DNA of 9,062 bases from Candidatus Omnitrophota bacterium. GTDB taxonomy: Bacteria; Omnitrophota; Gorgyraeia; B26-G9. Location: contig JAGLQQ010000176.1 in the NCBI GenBank assembly GCA_023136735.1, forward strand, positions 1-9,062, given 5' to 3'. Positions 1 to 6,315 of the stretch are shown in pieces. The stretch's first letter is position 1. Every line of letters begins with the position of its first letter. Position numbers and translations under genes: made by a program. The notes beneath the pieces are model-generated. The model saw only the letters and a program-made list of their open reading frames with translations, was not told where the DNA came from and did no database searches.

Positions 1-24
1 GGAGAGGATTTTATCCAAGCAGCT

Positions 25-2127
25 TTAAATACTCTGCTCAACAGCATGTGCCTGAAATAATAATTTAGTAAAATTCTCAACAATAATACCCAGTCCTATA
101 GCAATTTTTTGCGTTGACTTTACTTTGATTAACTTATTATTTTTCCCTAATATTGCTTTTAAGCCTTTACTGCTCATGCCGATTTTTGCCGAGAACTGAT
201 CAATGCTAAGATGATGTATCTCAGCATATTTTTTGACCATATCTCCCAATAATTTAGGATTAGGAACCAAGCTGTTTTCCATTCCCATTTTAACACTTTT
301 ATTGGTTTGAGCCATAGGATTATGCTTACTATATTCAACTTCTAATGGATTGACCCTATCCAACCAATCCAGGCTAGCTTTTAAATAATTGTTTTCTATT
401 ACCTGTGTTACATTAAAATGATCCTGCTGGAAGTGGAAAAATAAAGCAGCCAGAATCTCAAGTTCCATATACCCATTAGCAGACATCGCGGCTTCAAAGT
501 TCTCTATCCGGCATTTTACCCGCAAACTTCTTAAAAGCCCGTAAAACCGATTAAATGTGATACCCTCATTTTGCTGCTGTAACAACTGGAACACCTTTTC
601 AAGGTTATATTCATCATTTTCTTTTGCTACTTTAAGAATCAACCTCTCCTCTCTAAATAGAGCCCCAAAATCCGGCATTACCCATGCCGAAAAGCAGCCT
701 GCATTCAAAGCCTCAACAAAAAACACACTCCCATTCTTGAGATTTTCCGGCTTTAAATAATTGAATTTTTTTGAATATATAAAGGAAATGATATCGGAAT
801 TTTCCAATTTCCCCTCATCAGCATATCGTTTAATCTCAGCAATAGGAGCATCCGATCTCATTGACTCAAGCAGAAAAAACTGGGCTGATAACCTCATAAT
901 ATGCTCAACTGGAATATAAAGGATCTTTTCCCTTTTGGCAAAAAGATTTACCTTTTTACCGCTATGCAGATATTCCTTATCGTTTACATCAACTAAATTT
1001 CCCTGTTTATTTACCTTAATGGTTGCTAAAACAGCCTTTTCTCCTTCTTTTGTTTTTATAAATATCTCGATAGCCCCGTCCTTCACATCCCTGCTCATAA
1101 AAACGTTTTCGTTTTTAAGATAATAATATAATAAGCTTTCCGAGTGTATACTAAAACGCCATCGTATTTTACCCGCGTCCAGATAAAAGATTCCGCCTTT
1201 ATTGTGAATATCTCTGTTTGAAAATATATTTTTTATACGCAGGAATGCAGGAATGATTTCATATACCTCCACATAATATTTGTCCTCAGGATATATTTGG
1301 CCATTGTTATAGATAATCTTGCCCTCTAGAAAATTGATACTGCCGATAAGCTCTAAACGCTGATCACCGGAATACCGCAACACATCAATTTTATGAAAAT
1401 AACCGCGTATTAGTATTTTCTCTTCCATTAAATCCCGGTAATAATATCCCTCTTTCCCTGGGTAAAAACTAAATCTGCGGCCTAAAAAATTAAAAACGAA
1501 TTTTACTGTTTTTTTGTTTCCTACTTTATTTACTTTCGCGCTTATTCGTTTTTCAAATATAGGCTCTTTCTTGTGCTGCTCTTGCACATAACGGATGTTT
1601 GCCCGCATACGCGATTGCGCCTCTTGAGGGTGTCTGTTTATCCAATCCAGCAAGCTCTTGCTGTGCTTTTTACGCGCAAAGGAAACAAAAGCACGCAAAA
1701 CTCTGTATTCTTTATGTACAATATATGGATCTGTTAAATGCGCTCCTCTGGCAACAAAAATTAACATCTTTTTAAAATCAATATACGCCTCATTACCTTC
1801 AAATAAATATCTTTGATTTTCATCACCAACCAGAAAAATCCTTGTTTTATTAAAAGTCGCCAGATGAGTTACCCGGCTTTTGGCAATCACTTCATATATC
1901 TTCAGATCAAAATCACCGGCCTTACCCTGAAGAATCCGATACGTGCTTAAATTAGCTACAAGCTCATAGGCATGCATATATGGTTCAAAAGATATAGAGC
2001 TTATCTCAAGGGAAGGGCTCAGACAGGATTTCGCCTTAATAGGTAAATCAGCGGCCTGGACAATATTTAGAAGCAACATTGTCTGCAAAAGCAGGAAAAC
2101 TATAGTATCTAATATAATCTTTTTCAT
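25..2127 (-). CDS. Exported protein of unknown function with C-terminal Xre-like helix-turn-helix
   Basis: 700 residues; I do not recognise the family. Residues 1-25 form a signal peptide: Lys-Lys at 2-3, a hydrophobic core at about 4-22, and a likely cleavage after Val-Gln-Ala at 23-25. A CLSP segment follows at 35-38; similar segments near the mature N-terminus are, from memory, common in exported Omnitrophota proteins. Residues about 190-300 are rich in beta-type sequence, and 410-600 look mostly helical. Residues about 626-690 resemble a Cro/C1-type (Xre) HTH: LSIDQFSAKIG at 640-650 fits helix 2 and the turn, SSKGLKAILGKN fits helix 3, and IAIGLGIIVENFTKLL fits the usual closing helices. 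A DNA-binding fold at the end of an exported protein is odd; it may be a repurposed helical bundle. The ATG is the first start after an in-frame TGA, but no Shine-Dalgarno lies at normal distance (AGGAG is over 20 bases upstream). The gene diverges from the glycan operon, so a functional link is not shown. Confidence 0.8.
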   Translation of the reverse strand: MKKIILDTIVFLLLQTMLLLNIVQAADLPIKAKSCLSPSLEISSISFEPYMHAYELVANLSTYRILQGKAGDFDLKIYEVIAKSRVTHLATFNKTRIFLVGDENQRYLFEGNEAYIDFKKMLIFVARGAHLTDPYIVHKEYRVLRAFVSFARKKHSKSLLDWINRHPQEAQSRMRANIRYVQEQHKKEPIFEKRISAKVNKVGNKKTVKFVFNFLGRRFSFYPGKEGYYYRDLMEEKILIRGYFHKIDVLRYSGDQRLELIGSINFLEGKIIYNNGQIYPEDKYYVEVYEIIPAFLRIKNIFSNRDIHNKGGIFYLDAGKIRWRFSIHSESLLYYYLKNENVFMSRDVKDGAIEIFIKTKEGEKAVLATIKVNKQGNLVDVNDKEYLHSGKKVNLFAKREKILYIPVEHIMRLSAQFFLLESMRSDAPIAEIKRYADEGKLENSDIISFIYSKKFNYLKPENLKNGSVFFVEALNAGCFSAWVMPDFGALFREERLILKVAKENDEYNLEKVFQLLQQQNEGITFNRFYGLLRSLRVKCRIENFEAAMSANGYMELEILAALFFHFQQDHFNVTQVIENNYLKASLDWLDRVNPLEVEYSKHNPMAQTNKSVKMGMENSLVPNPKLLGDMVKKYAEIHHLSIDQFSAKIGMSSKGLKAILGKNNKLIKVKSTQKIAIGLGIIVENFTKLLFQAHAVEQSI

Positions 2128-2440
2128 GCCGGGGTTAGCTCAGCTATTTCTCCTATTTTGCGAATCATATCAATTATTTTTTAATACAATATTTTCAAAA
2201 GTATACCCTATTTCTATGCTTTCTGCAAACAAAACAAGGATTCCCCAACTCCTAGAAAGGATTGAAGACAGTAGACTTATGAAAATACAACAATTTTTTT
2301 TACAATAAATCAAATAAAGAACAATTTAAAAGCTAATTTAAGCTCAATTTTGCCAGATTTTACCAAAAAATAATTATAGACATAGCGTTTAAAGATTGAC
2401 TCCTTTCTGTCAACCTATTTCAGGATACCACATTAGCTAC

Positions 2441-2470
2441 TACCCCCACATTCACTCACCGATTACCCCC
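2441..2470 (+). repeat. Pair of TACCCCC direct repeats upstream of operon promoter
   Basis: TACCCCC occurs at 2441-2447 and again at 2464-2470, 23 bases start to start, or roughly two helical turns. The pair lies 37-66 bases upstream of the extended -10 box, where an activator could bind. The surrounding bases do not match beyond the seven, so this may be chance in a pyrimidine-rich stretch. Confidence 0.25.
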
Positions 2471-2503
2471 CTATACCTATTTTCTATAAAATAATGTTTT
2501 CTA

Positions 2504-2512
2504 TGCTATAAT
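2504..2512 (+). promoter_or_regulatory. Extended -10 promoter of the glycan operon
   Basis: The sequence TGCTATAAT matches the extended -10 consensus TGnTATAAT, with a perfect TATAAT at 2507-2512. No good -35 hexamer lies 16-18 bases upstream, as is common when TGn is present. Transcription would start near 2519-2520, leaving a leader of about 30 bases before the ATG at 2550. Confidence 0.6.
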
Positions 2513-2538
2513 AAGAAGTGCTTTACTCTAATAATTTT

Positions 2539-2544
2539 AAGGAG
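2539..2544 (+). promoter_or_regulatory. Shine-Dalgarno for the GT4-cupin gene
   Basis: AAGGAG lies five bases before the ATG at 2550. It fixes the start of the first operon gene and shows the host uses anti-Shine-Dalgarno pairing, unlike what is seen ahead of the leftward gene. Confidence 0.75.
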
Positions 2545-2549
2545 TTTTT

Positions 2550-3902
2550 ATGAAAATAGCTTTAATCTCGCCTATTGCGTGGAGGACTCCGCCTGTTCAT
2601 TATGGTCCGTGGGAAAATGTTGTTTCTTTGCTTTGCGAAGGGTTGATTAAAAGAGGCATTGACGTAACTTTGTTTGCCACTGGGGACTCTGTAACTGCCG
2701 CAAAACACAGCTTTGTATGCGAACGTGGATATGAAGAAGATAAAACTGTCGAACCTAAAGTTTGGGAAGCTCTTCATATATCTGAGGTTTTTGAGCGGGC
2801 CGACGAATTTGATATTATTCATAATAATTTTGATTTTCTTCCGATAACTTATAGCGGTCTAGTTGATACACCGGTGCTCACTACGATACATGGATTTTCT
2901 TCTTCTGTGATTCTGCCTGTTTACGAAAAATATAATGCTCAAACATACTATGTTTCGATTAGTGATTCTGATCGCAGCGATAAACTTGATTATGTTGCAA
3001 CTGTGCATCACGGAATTAACCTTAAACAATTTACATTTAAAAATGATATCGGTGATTATTTGTTGTTTTTTGGCCGGTTTCATCCTGACAAAGGTGCAAA
3101 AAAAGCAATTGAGATTGCTAAAACATTTGGTAAAAAATTAATAATGGCAGGCATAATTCAGGATCAAGAATATTTTGATAAAGAGGTCGCCTGTCATTTA
3201 AATGACGATATAACTTATGTCGATAGTGTTGGTCCTAAAGACCGCGACGAATTATTGGGTAATGCGTATGCTTTGCTCCATCCGATCTTTTTTGAAGAGC
3301 CCTTTGGACTTTCTGTAATTGAGTCTATGGCGTGCGGTACTCCTGTTATTGCTTTTAATAAAGGCAGCATGCCGGAGTTGATTGAGTCGGGTAAAAATGG
3401 ATTTCTTGTTAACAACATTAACGAAGCAGTCCTCGCGCTTGGTAAAATCAGTGAGATAAATAGACAGGACTGCCGAAAAACAGTAGAGGATAAATTTTCA
3501 GTTGAGATTATGGTTGATAATTACATAAAGGTATATGAGCAAATTATTAACAGCACAAAACGAGAAGATAAACGTCCATGGGGTTATTATAAAGTACTTG
3601 CCGAGGAGGGTGACCACAAGGTTAAGAGAATTGTTGTTTTTCCATCCGGTGAGCTGAGCCTGCAAAGACACAAACGCCGTAGTGAACATTGGCAGGTCAT
3701 AAAAGGTGAAGCACTTGTAACGCTTGATGATAAACAAATAATTGTTAAAACAGGTGAAAGCATTGATATTCCTTGTGGTAGTAAGCATCGAGTTGCAAAT
3801 GTGTCAGATAAAGAAATTGCTTTTATCGAAATTCAACTCGGGAGTTATTTTGGCGAAGATGATATTGAAAGATTTGAAGATAAGTATGGGAGGGCATCTT
3901 AA
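2550..3902 (+). CDS. GT4 glycosyltransferase fused to a type II phosphomannose-isomerase cupin
   Basis: 450 residues in two domains. Residues 1-335 are a GT-B glycosyltransferase of family GT4: an N-terminal Rossmann start (MKIALISPIAWRTPP), THG at 113-115, the donor-side GRFHPDKG at 175-182, and the E-x7-E motif with Glu250 and Glu258 in EEPFGLSVIESMACGTPVI. Residues about 340-450 match the C-terminal cupin of type II phosphomannose isomerases such as ManC: RPWG at 342-345, Gln372, His374, Glu379, and a full second cupin motif GESIDIPCGSKHRVAN with His413. The end GSYFGEDDIERFEDKYGR is also typical. The nucleotidyltransferase domain usually joined to this cupin is absent and a glycosyltransferase takes its place. 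No signal peptide or membrane segment, so likely cytosolic. Expected role: transfer of a sugar, possibly mannose, from a nucleotide donor, plus mannose-6-P/fructose-6-P interconversion or sugar binding by the cupin. First gene of the operon; its TAA overlaps the next ATG by one base. Confidence 0.92.
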   Translation: MKIALISPIAWRTPPVHYGPWENVVSLLCEGLIKRGIDVTLFATGDSVTAAKHSFVCERGYEEDKTVEPKVWEALHISEVFERADEFDIIHNNFDFLPITYSGLVDTPVLTTIHGFSSSVILPVYEKYNAQTYYVSISDSDRSDKLDYVATVHHGINLKQFTFKNDIGDYLLFFGRFHPDKGAKKAIEIAKTFGKKLIMAGIIQDQEYFDKEVACHLNDDITYVDSVGPKDRDELLGNAYALLHPIFFEEPFGLSVIESMACGTPVIAFNKGSMPELIESGKNGFLVNNINEAVLALGKISEINRQDCRKTVEDKFSVEIMVDNYIKVYEQIINSTKREDKRPWGYYKVLAEEGDHKVKRIVVFPSGELSLQRHKRRSEHWQVIKGEALVTLDDKQIIVKTGESIDIPCGSKHRVANVSDKEIAFIEIQLGSYFGEDDIERFEDKYGRAS

Positions 3903-4840
3903 TGATGATCGACAAAGCTGTGACCCGTTATAAAGTAAACCCAATTCTCACCAAAGATGATGTTCCCTATCCTGTCGCTACAGTGCATAATGCGGGAGTT
4001 GTTAAATATCAGAATAAATATATTATGTTATTTCGTTCTCATTTATTAAACGGACGGTCGGTTATAGGGATAGCGCAGAGTGTTGACGGTTATGATTTTA
4101 AAGTTAAACCCGAACCATTTTTAATGCCCTCGAGCGTTTCAAAATTTGGGGAATATGAAGAATATGGTCTCGAGGATCTTCGTATTAGTAAAATAGATGA
4201 TGATTTTTTGCTCACGTACAGCGCTTATTCCAGACATGGTGTCCGGATCGGACTTGCTAAAACAAAAGATTTTGAAACAGTAGAGAGAATAGCATTAATC
4301 ACTCAAGCTGATTTGCGAAATGTTGTGATATTTCCCCAAAAAATAAAGGGACAATATGTCCGGCTCGATCGACCACATTCCGAAATTTCGAAATGGTCAA
4401 TTTGGATATCATATTCTCCGGATTTAGTTCATTGGGGTAATTCCAAATTGTTAATAAAACCAGAGCCATACCATTGGGATGAAATGAAGATCGGACCAGG
4501 GGCCACGCCGATTAAAACGGATAAAGGCTGGCTTAATATTTATCATGGCGTTTTCAATACAATGACTGGTGCAGTATACCGGCTTGGAGTTGCCCTTCAT
4601 GACTTAGATGACCCTTCGATAATTATCGGAGTTTCTGATCAATGGATACTTCAGCCAGAAGATCCATGGGAGATAACCGGTTATGTATCTAATGTCGTTT
4701 TTACCTGCGGTGCGGTGCCAGAAAATGATGGAACAGTCAAAATTTATTGGGGTGGAGCTGATACCGTTATGTGTGTCGGCGAAGCAAACATAAATGAGTT
4801 AGTGTCACTGTGTATTAATAATCCTCGAAAACCTTTATGA
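3902..4840 (+). CDS. GH130 family beta-mannoside phosphorylase-like enzyme (compact form)
   Basis: 312 residues, the usual length of a single five-bladed beta-propeller GH130 enzyme. These act on beta-mannosides, mostly by phosphorolysis to mannose-1-phosphate. Visible motifs run in family order: NPILT at 13-17, Arg45 in MLFRS, EDLRI at 91-95 with the expected general acid Asp92, NVVIFP at 140-145, DRP at 156-158, SYSPDLVHW at 170-178, Lys196 in MKIGPG, His215 in YHGV, Arg227 in VYRLG, and NVVF at 264-267. The Lys, His and Arg set fits residues that bind phosphate in family phosphorylases, so a phosphorylase is favoured over a hydrolase (inference). Linkage (beta-1,2 or beta-1,4) and acceptor cannot be read. 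No export signal. The ATG overlaps the previous stop as TAATG, with GGGAGGG at 3888-3894 as ribosome binding site, implying coupled translation. A second ATG follows directly and could also serve. Confidence 0.92.
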   Translation: MMIDKAVTRYKVNPILTKDDVPYPVATVHNAGVVKYQNKYIMLFRSHLLNGRSVIGIAQSVDGYDFKVKPEPFLMPSSVSKFGEYEEYGLEDLRISKIDDDFLLTYSAYSRHGVRIGLAKTKDFETVERIALITQADLRNVVIFPQKIKGQYVRLDRPHSEISKWSIWISYSPDLVHWGNSKLLIKPEPYHWDEMKIGPGATPIKTDKGWLNIYHGVFNTMTGAVYRLGVALHDLDDPSIIIGVSDQWILQPEDPWEITGYVSNVVFTCGAVPENDGTVKIYWGGADTVMCVGEANINELVSLCINNPRKPL

Positions 4841-4853
4841 TCAGGAGAAGATA

Positions 4854-6302
4854 ATGTCAGTTTGCAATGTTAAAAAAATCAATAAGATCTTTAAACCAGA
4901 TCCAAAACGGGTTATTACAAAAGCACATATTCCTCATGGTCAGGGACGTATAAAGAAAATTATAACACGAGTTTTAAAGCTCTCTGATAAAAAGGCCAAG
5001 CAGACATTAGCCAAAGTGATGGCAGATTTTTCCCATAGACATAAAAACCTATTAGGCTCACTTGATAAACATTACAATGAAATAAAAAGTTACATCCCGA
5101 AGAATATACAAATAAATGACACTAAAAGATTACTTTTAGGTGCTTATTTCACTTTAGAATATTCTGTTCAGGCTGCGGCATTCTTTAACCCATCTATTAT
5201 TGAGCATCCCGATCAGAGTGACTTGCCTAAAGGAAGCATGCGTTTTATTATAAGTTTTCGTTCCGTTGGTGAAGGCCATATTTCCTCGGTAGAATTTAGA
5301 AGCGGAGTAATTAATAAAAAGGGTGACTTTAGTTTTGATAAGGTCAGTCCATATGTTGAAAGAGCAACGACCGTAAGTAATCCTGTTTATGCCAAGAAAT
5401 CGTTCTTTTTTAAAATGGCAGAGTTAGGAGTTAAAAATAATTTTTCAACTCTTATTGCTAGTCAATTGCAGAAGCATTTTTCGCTTTCTGACTTAAAGGC
5501 TGTATTGCGTATATCATCGAATAAAGTCAATTCTGATGATGCCGAAACAATACTCTGGCTGGCTATGTCAAACTATGAATTACACTTTAAACTGGAGCAG
5601 GAATTATCCGAAAGAATTATTTTCCCTTGTTCGCAAAATGATAGTAATGGTATTGAGGACGCGCGCTTTGTTCGGTTTATTGATGATGATGGCAGCATCA
5701 TTTATTACGCGACGTATACTGCTTATAATGGATTTAAGATCATGCCTCAAATATTAGTAACAAAAGACTTTCTTGATTTTAAAATAATCACTCTCAACGG
5801 TAAATTTGCGGGCAATAAAGGCATGGCTCTTTTTCCACGAAAGATAGATGATAAATATATGATGATTTCCCGCTTTGATGGTGAAAATTTATTTCTTATG
5901 TCATCAGATAATATTTACTTCTGGCCAAAGGTAGAGCTTTTGAAAGAACCTGAATATGATTGGGAATTTGTTCAAATAGGCAATTGCGGATCTCCTATTG
6001 AAACCGAAAAAGGCTGGATAGTCCTAACGCACGGCGTAGGCCCAATGCGTAAATACTGCATTGGAGCAATACTACTAGATCTAAAGAACCCAAGCAAAAT
6101 TATCGGAAGTACGGTTGAGCCGATACTCGCCCCAACAGAAGAAGAACGCGAAGGCTATGTGCCAAACGTAGTCTATTCATGCGGGGCAATAATCCATCAA
6201 GGCAATTTAATTATACCCTATGCCATGTCCGATACAAATTCAGGAATAGCCACCGTGTCTGTTGATCATCTGCTAAGTGCTATGTTGAAATCAAAAAAAT
6301 AA
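4854..6302 (+). CDS. GH130 family glycosidase/phosphorylase, long form
   Basis: 482 residues, about 170 longer than its neighbour. Residues 1-90 are a basic helical N-terminal extension. The propeller begins near 91 with AAAFFNPSIIEHPDQ and FRSVGEGHISSVEFRSG at 135-151. A largely helical insertion lies at about 165-255, ahead of the catalytic GIEDARF with expected acid Asp269. Later motifs are NKGMALFP at 321-328, Arg340, GSPIETEKGW at 379-388, THGV at 392-395, DLKNP at 409-413 and YVPNVVYSCGA at 435-445. Aligned by eye to the upstream GH130 protein, Lys196 is replaced by Gln374 and Arg227 by Cys402, while the acid Asp and His393 are kept. If those two bind phosphate, this enzyme may be a hydrolase or may use another acceptor (inference). 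No export signal. AGGAG at 4843-4847 gives the start; the gap from the previous gene is 13 bases. Confidence 0.9.
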   Translation: MSVCNVKKINKIFKPDPKRVITKAHIPHGQGRIKKIITRVLKLSDKKAKQTLAKVMADFSHRHKNLLGSLDKHYNEIKSYIPKNIQINDTKRLLLGAYFTLEYSVQAAAFFNPSIIEHPDQSDLPKGSMRFIISFRSVGEGHISSVEFRSGVINKKGDFSFDKVSPYVERATTVSNPVYAKKSFFFKMAELGVKNNFSTLIASQLQKHFSLSDLKAVLRISSNKVNSDDAETILWLAMSNYELHFKLEQELSERIIFPCSQNDSNGIEDARFVRFIDDDGSIIYYATYTAYNGFKIMPQILVTKDFLDFKIITLNGKFAGNKGMALFPRKIDDKYMMISRFDGENLFLMSSDNIYFWPKVELLKEPEYDWEFVQIGNCGSPIETEKGWIVLTHGVGPMRKYCIGAILLDLKNPSKIIGSTVEPILAPTEEEREGYVPNVVYSCGAIIHQGNLIIPYAMSDTNSGIATVSVDHLLSAMLKSKK

Positions 6303-6306
6303 GAGG
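6301..6306 (+). promoter_or_regulatory. Shine-Dalgarno that sets the TTG start of the second glycosyltransferase
   Basis: AAGAGG begins inside the TAA stop of the long GH130 gene and lies nine bases before the TTG at 6316. The next in-frame ATG is residue 51, well inside the first Rossmann unit, so the TTG start is strongly preferred. The weaker TTG may lower output of the last operon gene. Confidence 0.6.
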
Positions 6307-6315
6307 ATTAGTAAA

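Larger units (their letters stand above)
2128..2549. promoter_or_regulatory. Divergent intergenic region
   Basis: This 422-base gap separates the leftward exported-protein gene from the rightward operon. The operon-proximal part holds an extended -10 promoter, a Shine-Dalgarno and two TACCCCC direct repeats, listed separately. For the leftward gene the only clear box is a TATAAT on the minus strand at 2373-2378, but I see no matching -35 at 16-18 bases, and it would leave an untranslated leader of about 240 bases. A short inverted repeat, TTGAC/GTCAA with 8 bases between its arms, lies at 2396-2413. An open frame on the plus strand at 2126-2308 has no ribosome binding site and is not called. 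Confidence 0.6.

Noticed and set aside
2128..2143. Sequence resembling the 5' acceptor and D-arm of a tRNA (GCCGGGGTTAGCTCAG)
   Set aside because: No matching GAGC for the D-stem, no anticodon arm, no T-loop GTTCGA and no matching acceptor 3' end follow, so it is not a tRNA gene; a scar or chance match cannot be told apart.
2126..2308. 60-residue plus-strand frame in the divergent region, with a protein-like tail (RIPQLLERIEDSRL)
   Set aside because: It starts inside the ATG of the leftward gene, has no ribosome binding site and no recognisable family; the tail could be an old remnant but the support is too thin.
6060..6300. Shift to more C- and A-ending codons near the end of the long GH130 gene
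   Set aside because: The stretch is short, the protein motifs continue without a break, and a codon-use difference cannot be judged by eye at this length.
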